A DNA stretch of 64,000 nucleotides from assembly GCF_026210795.1 (NCBI RefSeq), contig NC_089434.1:2852001-2916000 (forward strand), read 5' to 3'. The notes under the pieces are model-generated. The model did no database searches. It was not told the origin of the DNA and saw nothing but the letters and a program-made list of their open reading frames with translations. Every line of letters starts with the position of its first letter. Position 1 is the first letter of the stretch. This DNA comes from Rhizophagus irregularis (lineage: Eukaryota > Glomeromycota > Glomeromycetes > Glomerales > Glomeraceae). Of the stretch, positions 48,701-58,870 are shown piece after piece. Made by a program: the position numbers and the translations under genes.

Positions 48701-51395
48701 TTTATCTTTATAATACTGTTTTGATCCTGAAATTGGATTATCGTATGCAAGTTACGCATTTATCTGAGGTTGAATGTTCTACTATTACTTCTCCAATTCG
48801 TGCTTTAGTTAAACATAAGGCCAAACTATCACGTTCTGTTCCTAATGTGGTGTTATATTTAACACAAGCTTTGGGTTTGATCAATTTATTTTCATTTCAA
48901 CAACAAAGTCATTTTACTAATTTATTTTTGTTAGCAAATTCTTCTTCTGTTTTTATGAAGTTACTTTTTAATTATAGGTTGAGGTTTATTCAATTTTACT
49001 GTTTAATTCCTATTTCTCCTTTGATGGTTTTGGATTGGTCTTATTGGTCTTCTCTTATAATTTTTAAACAAGATTATATCGCTAATACTTTAGCTTCACT
49101 GCTCTCAACTCCTTTCCGTCTGTCACGTGCTAATTTATCGTCTGTGCCTGATTTAACTTATCCTAATGGCCATACTCCCATTTATCAATGTCTTTCTTTG
49201 GATGTATTTAAGGCCAATTTAACAAGACTCTGAAAACGTTGCCTTTTCTACCTTTCGCAACTGTTGACACCCCAGGGTACACATTTACTTTCTTGGCCTG
49301 TCATATATGCTAATTCTTCCCAAAAGCGTGGTAATGCCCGTCTTCCCAATTGGTACAAAAATCTTTTTGTTAACGTCACGGTTCCAGATAAATTTGGTTT
49401 ATTAAAAGATCAATTTATGACTAATCAATGCCCTGTGAGCCATATCGCGAAAGAACTTACTCCTTGTACTCCTCCTTCTGGTTATAAGAAGAATTGGATT
49501 GTCACGCTGCATGATGATGGCTCCCCCATATTCGGTAAACAGATTCAGCTTCAACCCAAGCATTCCACCTGTACTATTGTACATTGGATCTCAGACTGCT
49601 TACCTCGTCCGAGTGATTTGATCACTCTACAACCTTGCCCTGGCTGCAACTTGAATATAAATAAATCTTCGTATTCAAAGAAATTTGTTGCCACTAGCTC
49701 TGTGCCGTTCCTCTTCGGTCTTCTTAGTCGCTCATGGATTTTACCTATGAAGCAATCATCCATTACGAGTCATACTTCCAGCTTGACTGCTACAGTGTCA
49801 TGGGCGGAAATCAAGGATTTTGTTACTTCAAATTATAATCCTTCAACTGGCTCAGTATTAGCTGTTGATATTCTCAATTCCTCTTTCTACACTGTTGATA
49901 TAGCTTTACCTACTCTATGTTTATTTACAGCTGGCGATGTTGCTGCATCATCATCGGTTGTGCTTTCTCCAGATTCACATTACACCTTTTACACTGATGG
50001 CTCTCTTATTAATTTAGGAACTAGTGATGTTTCTATGGGATGGGGCTGGGTTCAAATTGTCAAAGACTCTGGCTTTCTTAATTCTATTTCCACTTATAAG
50101 TGGGGTATTATTCGTGATTGGCCTTCCTCTTCACGTGCCAAAGCTGCTGCTATTTATGCTGCTTTATCAGCCTTCCCTGCCAACTCTGTTGTTCATATCT
50201 ATACAGATTCACAGTCTTCCATTGAGGGTTTGAAACATTATTTCTTATCTGATTATTCAGATTCTCGTCTTTATTATAAGACTACCAATTTTGAACTTTG
50301 GGCCATCATCCAACAACTGATTGTGGATAAACAACTCTCGGTTTTGCCTTTCAAAGTTAAAGCTCACTCTAATTTTTACTGGAATGACTTTGCTGATTCT
50401 CTTGCCAATACTGCCCATACATCTGATGATGCTGTTCTCATCTCCTGTCTCGATCTCGCAGCAGTTCATGATTATATTATGTTCTATGATGACGTAGTCT
50501 GCGAATCCAACCCCAGACATTTGTTTAAACAATATCATCAAATGTTGTATATGAAAGACCTTTTAGCTCTTTCGCGTTTTCGTTTTATTTTTCTCTTAAC
50601 GGATCCTTCTGGATATATGATTGACTGGGCCCTTACTTGGCATACGTTAATGTTTCAACCCAAATTTGATAACTCTTTCACTAAAGAAAATGTTTCTAGA
50701 CATCATACGTTAAAATTCAAATCTTTCTGGAAGACCTACCCACTTTGGAATCACTGAAAAGGACACGACCAGATTTATACGTGGAAATTCTAACTTGTCG
50801 TTCCTGTGAAGACCATTTAGAAGATTTTATGCATTTATTTTTATGCATTAAGCGTCGTGATAGATTACATCAACTCTTAATATCTTATCTTCACCACCTT
50901 ACCCAAAAAATCAAAGAAGCGGGTGATAATGCCAATTGCGATTATTCTATTCTAGTGGATAGAATCACTTCCCTTCTTTGTTGGTCTTTCTCATCTCGTA
51001 ACTGGTCGTCCTATAGTCTGGTTCGTGGCTGTTTGCCCACCGCCTTTCTGGAAGTTTTTGAAACCTTAGGTATTCCTTGCCTCGCTGCTATGAATGTGGT
51101 TGCCGCCATACATAACAATTTTATCAACAAATTCCGTAAACGAATTTGGAATCCGCGTTCGTATGATAAAGGATTATGGGAACATGCGATGAACATTACT
51201 TCAACACTTAAACAGTCTCCAAGGCCTAAAGGTTTGTCTAAATCTTCTTATCTACCTTACTCATCTTTGCCACCTCTGACCCAAATTGATTCACGTGCCT
51301 CCGGAACTGATTGGTTAAAAAACTCGATGCAATATGGATTATCTTGGTTTAATCACATTTCGGGTTTTATGGGTCGTCTAACGTGCTTCTTTTAA
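45799..51395 (+). pseudogene. LINE ORF2 (endonuclease, reverse transcriptase, RNase H), broken
   Basis: Endonuclease pieces: SSFNVNGL near 45920, GDFNMN near 46370 and SDHNP near 46630, in two frames. The reverse transcriptase lies in one frame from 47029: DKAPGPSMISYEML, QDISKAFDSVDLS (motif A) and FMDDST (catalytic YxDD box variant). The motif that normally reads QGxxxSP is QSEVISP here, with AGT at 48172. A single TGA at 49231 separates RT from RNase H, which continues in the same frame to 50757: YTDGSL, YTDSQSS and KVKAHS. The RNase H glutamate expected in RAE appears as Lys (RAKAAAI, AAA at 50140). A frame change near 50745 leads to the C-terminal domain with C-x2-C and LHxxHxxxxC-like spacing (CRSCEDHLEDFMHLFLC), ending at 51395. 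Confidence 0.9.
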
Positions 51396-51737
51396 TAACC
51401 GCTTTTGCAGAATGGAGTGTCGATTTTAATAGTGGGCGCATCATTTGTTATTATGTTAGCATAGTTGCTTCTACTTTGATTGGGATATATCAAGGGGGGA
51501 GATCTAGAAAGTGTTAGTATTAGCGATTTTTCTTTTGAATTTTCTTTTAATTTTAATTTCTTTCTAGGAGACTATATAGCTTTGTTTTTAGTTAGTTTTT
51601 ATTTTATTTTTCTTTTTCTCTTATGTAATTTGGTAAAGTTTGATAAATAATTAATAAAGATAAAGACTGCTATGCCATGTTTGCTCAAAAGTGTGACTTA
51701 TGACCTGTTTTGGAGATATCTGGGGTCCTTAATTATG

Positions 51738-53235
51738 CGTAGCAGAGTATTAAATTATTAATAGTCAGATATATATTTGCATAGCAGGATAGAATTTTTT
51801 AATATATATATATATAATATAATATATATTTACATTTTTCACATTAAAAAAATTTAATAAAATATGTAAACAAAGTTATAAACATGTTTGTGTAAAAAAA
51901 ATTTACTATTTTTAATACAAAGAATAAGTTAATTGTATACGTAATACAGGAATCATTTTTAGACGTGATTGTGTAACATGTATTTGATAAAACAAATACG
52001 CGTCCGCATAACATTAAAATTATAAATCATATACGCGTTCATATAACAGTAAAAAAATATATATTGAAAATAAAAGCAACGGGTTGGTGGAAAGGGAAGA
52101 ATAAGTGTTTTTCTGTTTTTTTATAATTTTACACTATAATTTTTGTAATAATCAATAAAAGTTATTTCATTTTTACTTAGAAAATTTTTTAAAATATTTT
52201 TTTTGTCCGCGTATTGGTGGCGTTACAAAAAACATGAATAAATCCATAAATATCTATTAAATCATGATAAAAATTTATATGTATGTAGATTCGAAACTGC
52301 TGAACAACTTTACTTAAGACGGTTTTGGATGTTTCCTTTGACTAAAGTGCCTAAATTACGCTCTGAAGTCACAGAACAGATATACGAAATATTAATAAGA
52401 AACATTTATAAGTTGTAATATTACAAAAAAATAATAATAGCTTTATCCATACATTATTTCAAAAATTTTTGTTTTTTTAGTTTTTTTTATATACATATTT
52501 TATAAAAAAAATTATATATAAATATATATATGTCATAAAATAAATTGCTTAGCAGTGTAAAAAATTTATGGGTTAGATAAAAGTTTGCTTAGCAGACATG
52601 AAAAATATTTGCTTATTGACCTTAGTAAATTTTGAATTTTTCATCTGACCTATATATATATTGTTCAGGGTCCTTTTGGGATCTTTCAGTCACCAATCAG
52701 TCACCAATTAGTTACCAATCAGTTATCTGATTAGTGACTGATTGGTGACTGATTGATGCCTGATTTTTCACTTTTCGACCTGTGTTATATGTATTCTATA
52801 AATGTACATTCTCTTTAAATGCATTCTTAAACCTGATCCTAAGGGGAGTGCATTTATAGAGAGTTGACTGTATACTAATAAGCTCTGAACTACATAATGG
52901 TTTACCATTTCTCTAATTTATATCTTAAAAACATTTTTCTTTTTATTTAAATTATAAAATCTATAAAGAATTATCTTTTAAATAAAAAAAAATTTGAGTG
53001 ATTTCATCAAAAACTTATGTATTTTTATGTAATATGAAAATTACCAAGTATTATCTTTATAAAAAGTATTTATATTTAAAATATAATTAAAAACTTTTTA
53101 AAATATATTTTAATTTAAAAATTGCGAAATACTTATAATATACTTAAAATGTATTTAAAATTATCTTAAAATATATTTCTAATATATTTAATTTTTGTCC
53201 ATATACTTAAATTATATTTAAATTATACTTAAATT
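51738..53235. other. Right-hand remainder of the nested elements and AT-rich flank
   Basis: No gene. It contains a strong hairpin at 52687-52708 / 52730-52751 (CAGTCACCAATCAGTCACCA plus AT; 21 of 22 bases pair) just before the outer element's right end. Repeated words GCTTAGCAG and TTGCTTAG occur near 52550-52615. Confidence 0.55.
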
Positions 53236-53384
53236 CACTAGTTGAAATAGGACAATTCAGCCTAAATTTAACCAGGTTAAATATAGGTTGAATAATGATC
53301 TAATCTGTGTCAAATTAAGGTCAAATTTTTGGACGCATTTAGAGTGCCAATCATCCCAAATTTGGACTAATTATTCAACCATTA

Positions 53385-53661
53385 CACTGGTAAAAAAATG
53401 ATTTATCTTACACATATCTTACACATATTGGGTACTTAAAATGTAGAAAATCATACACAAATAATACACATATCATACACATATCGGGTACTAATATATA
53501 TATCATACATATATCAGGTACCTGATAGGTATACTATATATATGTATTCGATATGTGTATGATATGTGTATTATTTGTGTATGATTTTCTACATTTTGAG
53601 TACCCGATATATGTAAAATATGTGTAGGATATGTGTAGGATAGACCATTTTTTTACCAGTG
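53385..53661. mobile_element. Palindromic MITE copy 1, CACTGGTAAAAAAATG ends, TTA flanks
   Basis: Almost the whole 277 bp is one inverted repeat. The left arm CACTGGTAAAAAAATGATTT pairs with the right end ACCATTTTTTTACCAGTG, and the arms continue through ATCATACACAAATAATACAC and its complement. TTA occurs on both sides (53382-53384, 53662-53664), a 3-bp duplication of the kind left by PIF/Harbinger elements; that assignment is tentative. Confidence 0.8.
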
Positions 53662-53889
53662 TTATTTAGGCTTAAATTGACCAATATTCGATATTAAAAC
53701 TTTAAGCCGAATTATAGTCTAATAACAACCCATTTATTTATGAATTTATTTCAATTTTTTTTATCAAATTTATTAAATAAATATATTTATTAATGTTTAA
53801 ATACTTTATAATTATATTATTATTGTTGCATTTATTTAATTTACAAATAAATATTGCTAATTCAAATACAATTCTACAATTATATGATT

Positions 53890-55780
53890 CATATATTCAT
53901 ATATACGAATCTTTGATCGTTCTTTGGCAATTCATCTGAACCTATAAAAAAAGAGAAGAACGGTTAGTAACCGTTCATAATATTAAAAAAAATAAGAAAA
54001 AAAACTAAGATTCGTACTTACTTACAAATTTTTGGTTTTTTCTATTCTTCAAAAAACACCTGAAACACCCGAGACCTAAAAGAAAAAGAAAGAATGGTTA
54101 TTAGTAACCGTTCATAAAAAAAAAGAAAAAAAATAAACTAAGATTCGTACTTGTACTTACGAATCTTGTTTCTACTTTTTCTGAAGATCAGAAGCCAACC
54201 TGAAACCTAAAAAAAAGAAAAAAATGGTTTATTAGTAACTATTCATAATAATATTAAAAAAAAAAATAAATAAACCAAGATTTACAAATCTTGGTTCCAC
54301 TTTTTTGAAGATTGAAAGCCAACCCAAAACCTAAAAAAAAGAAAGGAACAGTTATTAATAACCATTCATAATAATATTTTAAAAAGATTTGTACTTACGA
54401 ATCTTTAGATTTTTCTGTTCCTCAGAAGTCCATGAACCTATAAAAAGAAAGAAAGAACAGTTAGTAAACCATTCATAATAATAAAAGAAAAAAAAATATA
54501 AAGATTCATACTTACTAATCTTTAGGTTTTTCCATTCTTCAGAAGTCCACGAACCTATAAAAAAAAAAAGAATAGTTAGTAAACCGTTCCTAATAATAAA
54601 AGAAAAATATATATATAAAGATTCGTACTTACGAATCTTTAGGTTTTTCTGTTTCTTAGAAGCCCACGAACCTATAAAAAGAAAGAAAGAATGGTTAGTA
54701 AACCGTTTGTAATAATAAAAGAATAAAAAATATAAAGATTCGTATTTATGAATCTTTAGGTTTTTGTTCTTTAGAAGCCTACCAAACCTATAAAAAAAAA
54801 AATACAAGAACAGTTAGTAAACCGTTCGTAATAATAAATAATAAAAAAATATAAAGATTTATACCTTACGAATCTTTGGATTTTTCCATTCTTCAGAAGT
54901 CCATCCAACTTATAAAAAAATACAAGAATGGTTAGTAAACTGTTCGTAATAATAAAAAAATAAAATAAAAAAAATACAAGATTCGTACAATAGAATCTTA
55001 CGAATTTTAGTTTCGCTATTCTTCAGAAGCCTACCAAATGGCTGAACCTATAAAAAAAGAACCATTTATATAATAGAAAAAAAAATAAAAAAAAATAAAC
55101 CAAGTTTCGTATTCGTATTTATAAAACTTGGTTTTTTTGTTCTTAAAAGACACCTGAACAGCCAAATTACTGGTAAAAAAATGATTTATCCTACACATAT
55201 CTTACACATATTGGGTACTTAAAATGTAGAAAATCATACACAAATAATACACATATCATACACATATCGAGTACTAATATATATATCATACATATATCAG
55301 GTACCTGATAGGTATACTATATATATAAGTACCCGATATGTGTATGATATGTGTATTATTTGTGTATGATTTTCTACATTTTGAGTACCCGATATATGTA
55401 AGATATGTGTAGGATATGTGTAGGATAGACCATTTTTTTACCAGTGAAACCTATAAAAAAAAAGAAAAAATAGTTAGTAACTATTCATATAATAGAAAAA
55501 ACCAAAAAAATCAAGTTACAAAACTTGGTTTTCTATTTTTCGGAAGTACACCTGAACGGCTGAACCTATAAAAAAAATGAAAAGAATAGTTATTAGTATA
55601 AACCGTTCATAATATTTTTTAAAAAAAAAATAAATAAATAAAACCAAGATTCGTAAATATATTTACGAATCTTAGTTTTTTCCATTCTTCCAATCTGAAC
55701 CTAAAATAATAAAGAAAAAAATGGTTATTAATAACCGTTTGTTAATATTACAAAAAAAAACAAGAAGAATAAAACCAAGA
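53890..55780. repeat. Hairpin satellite array of element 2, about 13 units
   Basis: The same unit plan as 40070-42385: a GATTCGTACTTACGAATCTT-type hairpin, TTCTTCAGAAGTCCA, an A-rich linker, then a GAACGGTTAGTAACCGTTC-type hairpin. Spacing is about 105-145 bp. Interrupted by the MITE copy at 55168. Minus-strand open frames here (for example 54379-54807) are repeat artefacts. Confidence 0.88.
55168..55446. mobile_element. Palindromic MITE copy 2, inserted in the satellite
   Basis: Nearly identical to 53385-53661. The flanking satellite reads ACCTGAACAGCCAAA on the left and AAACCTATAAAA on the right, so the empty site (GAACAGCCAAACCTATAAAA) can be recognised from neighbouring units. The first terminal base differs from copy 1. 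Confidence 0.8.
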
Positions 55781-55782
55781 TT

Positions 55783-56110
55783 TGTACCAAGGATGATGAT
55801 TTTATAATGTGATAAAATACAAATTATTTATGTGCTAAAACAAAATTATGTGATTTAATTTTTTTCAAAAAAACTTCACATTATGTGATATTATTTGACG
55901 AAATGTGCATATTATTCGAAAAAATGCTTCATCCATTCATAAAAATGTGAATTTATTTTTGTAATCACATGACAATTACAACCAAAATAATTCTGATAAC
56001 GGCAGAAACTTTAGAAAAAACTGGTATTTTACTGCAGAATATGCGTTTTTAATATAGGAGTTATAAATTATGTGATATTATGCTGTGATAAAACTAAATT
56101 ATGCATTATC
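55783..56110. other. AT-rich insert inside element 2
   Basis: It interrupts the satellite after AAGATTTGTACC. Contains repeated ATTATGTGATA and TGTGATAAAA words in both orientations near its two ends (55818 and 56070-56095), suggesting another small MITE-like insertion. No coding capacity. Confidence 0.4.
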
Positions 56111-57421
56111 GCTAGAGCTCTGCAACCTGACCTGACAGATCGGGTGACCCGACAGGTTGACCCGAAATATTCAGGTCAGGTCATCAATTTCATGACCTGA
56201 CGCAGGTCGGGTCGGAGTCTATCGTACTGACCCGACCCATTGATCTGACATATATTTGGGTTAAATAAATTAAAAACACCGAAACTAATAGTTCCAGCGT
56301 TTTTACATGTAAAATCAAAAGGAAAAACACCGGAACTAATGATTCTGGCGTTTTTACATGTAAAATTGAAAAAAAACGCCGAAACTAATAGTTTCGGCAT
56401 TTTTACATGTAAAATCAAAATGAAAAATGCCAGAACTAATGATTTCAGCGTTTTTACATGTAAAATTGAAAAAAAAATGCCGGAACTAATGATTCTGGCA
56501 TTTTTACATGTAAAATCAAAAAGAAAAATGCTGGAACTAATGATTCTGGCGTTTTTACATGTAAAATCAAAAAAAAAATGCCGAAACTATCAGTTTTGGC
56601 ATTTTTACATGTAAAATCAATATGAAAAATGCCAGAACTAATGATTCCGGCGTTTTTACATGTAAAATTGAAAAAAAATGCCGGAACTATCAGTTTCGGC
56701 GTTTTTACATGTAAAATCAAAATGAAAAACGCCAGAACTAATGATTCCGGCATTTTTACATGTAAAATCAAAATGAAAAACGCCAGAACTCATGATTCCA
56801 GCGTTTTTACATGTAAAATCAAAAAAAACGCCAAAACTATCAGTTTCGGCATTTTTACATGTAAAATCAATATGAAAAATGCCGGAACTAATAATTCCGG
56901 CGTTTTTACATGTAAAATTGAAAAAAAAAATGCCGGAACTATCAGTTTCAGTATTTTTACATGTAAAATCAATATGAAAAATGCCGGAACTAATGATTCC
57001 GGCATTTTTGCATGTAAAATCAAAATGAAAAATGCCGAAACTAATGATTCTGGCATTTTTACATCTAAGATCGAAACAAAAATGCCGAAACAAATAGTTT
57101 CAGCGTTTTTATATATAAAAATAAAAGTAAAACACCGGGACCTGACGTTTTTTCAATAAAAATCTTTTTTTTTAAATTAAAAACGTTGAACCTGCCGTTT
57201 TTTGTATAATTAATAAAAAAAAATGTTACATACCGTTTTTTTAATTGAAATATTTAATAATAAAACTTCAGGTAACCTGAGTTACCCAAAGTGACCCGAA
57301 TACTTTCGGGTCAAATGGGTCAGGTCGGGTCAGAACGGTTTACCTGACCCGACCTGACCTGAAAAAAAATTTTGGTTCGGGTTAACCAGGTAACCCGATC
57401 TGACCTGAACCGTGCGGAGCT
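56111..57421. mobile_element. TIR element with GAGCTCTGCA ends and CCTGACC-rich arms
   Basis: The left end TAGAGCTCTGCAACCTGACC and the right end ACCGTGCGGAGCTCTA are inverted repeats, and both sides are extended by words such as GACCTGACC, GGGTGACCCGA and GGTCGGGTC in opposite orientation. The TAGAGCTCTGCA form resembles hAT ends, but no 8-bp duplication was found. The centre is the hairpin minisatellite at 56265-57125. Confidence 0.6.
56265..57125. repeat. Hairpin minisatellite, about 17 units of about 51 bp
   Basis: Each unit reads GCCGGAACTAATGATTCCGG plus C (the palindrome), then ATTTTTACATGTAAAAT (a second palindrome around ACATGT), then A-rich sequence. TTTTTACATG recurs at about 56300, 56351, 56400, 56451, 56501 and 56552. 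The stem changes between units (CCGGAA/TTCCGG, CCGAAAC/GTTTCGG, CCAGAAC) with matching changes on both arms in many of them. Long open frames on both strands are a by-product of the repeat. Confidence 0.9.
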
Positions 57422-57599
57422 CTACACCTGAGTGGCGAAACTAAAAAAAAAGTAAAAAAGAACGGTTAGTATTAACCGTTCATATTTTATTAAAAAAAAA
57501 TGAAAAAAATCTAAAGAATTCGTACTTACGAATCTTTGCAGAAACTAAAAAAAAAAGTAAAAAAGAATAGTTTGTATTAACTATTTATATTTTATTAAA

Positions 57600-57715
57600 A
57601 AAAAGGGACGAAAGGAAGTGAAAGGGGAAAGGGAAAAAGGGAAGGAAGGGAAGGAAGGGAAAGGAGAATGAAGGAAGGAAAAGGGAAAGAAGGAAAAGGG
57701 GAGGGAAAGGAAGAA
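57600..57715. repeat. Polypurine tract of element 2
   Basis: G/A-only stretch on the plus strand (GGGAAGGAAGGGAAGGAAGG and similar), the counterpart of 42385-42535. Confidence 0.85.
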
Positions 57716-58561
57716 ATTAAAAAAGTTTTAAAAAGGATGTATAAGAGATCCTTTTTTAAACTTTTAATATGCGTATCGCATAATGTGTAACATTTAATTA
57801 GTAACATAATTCAACTGTAAATCATCAAATATAGGCCAATTTGTATTAAAGCCGAATATTCCAAGTCGATCGTGTTGTTAATAAAAAAATCAATAAAAAA
57901 AAGTACTGGTCGATTTATGGTTTTTTTTTATATTACAACTCAACCAAAAATCGACAAAAAATCGACCAGTTGATTTATGCCAAATTTTTTCTGATTTTTA
58001 TAATTAACCGAATGTGTAACGAATCATGTGATTGATTTGCCAAATTATTGCCGAAAGGTCTTATTGACGAAATAAATGATTTTGACCAGTGCTAGCACTA
58101 ATTTTAATAATTGACCAATTGTATATGTATAATAAAATATAAACATGCCAAAAAAACTACTAGAAATCAAATTTATTATGGAATACAATTACTTAGTATG
58201 TTGAGAAATAATATAGTTCATTATATATAATCAACTCTGCAATATTGTGAAGAGGGAAAATTCTGTGCTCTGCACTCATGATGTTTACAATGTTGGCAAC
58301 CAGGATCATAGTGCAGCTTTTTGTGTATTCTATTCACAATTATTTAGGATGTGCCAAGATAATGGAGTTATTGATCTGGAAAAGTTTAGTTTATTTGTGT
58401 ATTTATTTATCTTAGATAGGTAGATGATATAAATTTTAGTATTTTAATAAATTTGTTGATTAATTAATTAATTTATTAAATGTATTCTATTTAGGCAAGT
58501 TCTTTGATGCTTATTTAAATTGTAAAATTAGTTATAAGACTAGAATAATTATAACCATGCA

Positions 58562-58870
58562 AGGACCCCAAATAATACTAATATAACTTACAAGTAAACT
58601 TTAAGTACTGAAGTGAAAATACATTTTATGACATAACTTTGTCAATATTGAAGCTAGAAATGCAATTTTACTGTCATTAAAATCCTCTCATCAAGACGAA
58701 TCCAATGACATAAATTTAATTAAAATTAAATCACTGGTTGTATTAAAAACAAGGGTATGTAGGATAACAAAATTTTGAAAATATATATGTAATACGCAAC
58801 TTTTGAAAAATTTTAATATAAACTTTACGCAAACTTAAATGTAAGTTATATTAGTATTGTTTAGGGTCCT
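58562..58870. mobile_element. MITE with AGGACCC ends, 309 bp
   Basis: The left end AGGACCCCAAATAATACTAA, continuing TATAACTTACA, matches the reverse complement of the right end (TGTAAGTTATATTAGTATTG plus TTTAGGGTCCT) with two mismatches. The flanking 8-mers ACCATGCA and GCCATGCG share CCATGC. The AGGACCC terminus is the same as that of the palindromic MITE split by the LINE, so they probably belong to one hAT-like superfamily. Confidence 0.75.

Larger units (their letters stand above)
43566..51687 (+). mobile_element. Nearly full-length but decayed LINE (non-LTR retrotransposon), 8.1 kb
   Basis: Inserted in the palindromic MITE with a 12-bp target duplication AAAGTGTGACTT (43554-43565 and 51688-51699). 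It has a short 5' leader, a gag-like ORF1, an ORF2 with APE-type endonuclease, reverse transcriptase, RNase H and a Cys/His C-terminal domain, and a 3' UTR of about 290 bp without a clear poly(A) but with AATAATTAATAAAGATAAAG near the end. GC content is visibly higher than in the surroundings. Several stops and frameshifts make this copy inactive. Confidence 0.92.
43299..51729. mobile_element. Palindromic MITE with 8-bp target duplication, split by the LINE
   Basis: TIRs: AGGACCCCGGATATCT on the left, AGATATCTGGGGTCCT on the right. The direct 8-bp duplication TAATTATG lies at 43291-43298 and 51730-51737, a hAT-like size. Removing the LINE leaves about 297 bp. Internally it folds on itself: 43371-43436 (AAAAAATCGTTTTTTGTAAATATCTC...) pairs with 43470-43528. 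Confidence 0.85.
43171..52674. mobile_element. Second nested element, AGGACC-ended
   Basis: The left end AGGACCTGAACAATATATAT matches the reverse complement of the right end (ATATATATATTGTTCAGGGTCCT) with a one-base gap. Flanking 8-mers TTCGGAGT and TTTGGGAT agree at five of eight positions, perhaps an old 8-bp duplication. It encloses the palindromic MITE and the LINE, and no gene of its own is visible in the remaining roughly 1 kb. Confidence 0.55.
42862..52870. mobile_element. Outer TA-flanked TIR element, interrupted by nested insertions
   Basis: Left end CAGTCAACTCTCTATAAATA and right end TGCATTTATAGAGAGTTGACTG are inverted repeats of more than 20 bp. TA lies on each side (42860-42861 and 52871-52872), as for Tc1/mariner/pogo-type insertion. 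Without the later insertions the element would be small. No transposase was seen. A decayed right end of the same type lies near 19.8 kb, and a related MITE with CAGTCAAACCT ends at 10.3 kb. Confidence 0.75.
53236..58091. mobile_element. Large non-autonomous element 2, sister of 39.7-42.7 kb, with later insertions
   Basis: Left end CACTAGTTGAAATAGG and right end TTTTGACCAGTG. The order of parts matches element 1: left arm (both carry a version of AAATATTGCTAATTC ... ATTCATATATTC before the array), hairpin satellite (53890-55780 and 57440-57600), polypurine tract (57600-57715), a hairpin (GGATGTATAAGAGATCC), and a right arm with TTTGCCAAATTATTGCCGAA. It is longer because it carries two copies of a palindromic MITE and a block of about 1.6 kb of other insertions. 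No target duplication could be confirmed. Confidence 0.65.

Noticed and set aside
43566-51687. RIP (repeat-induced point mutation) as cause of the LINE stops
   Set aside because: Classical RIP favours CpA; the stops seen are CpG changes and too few for RIP, so plain methyl-CpG deamination is the simpler reading.
54379-54807. 142-codon minus-strand frame rich in Phe, Tyr and Lys
   Set aside because: It is a read-through of the hairpin satellite; each repeat of the peptide corresponds to one DNA unit.
56339-57159. Long open frames on both strands reading FTCKIKMKNA repeats
   Set aside because: Open only because the 51-bp hairpin unit is a multiple of three without stops; frames exist on both strands and follow the repeat exactly.
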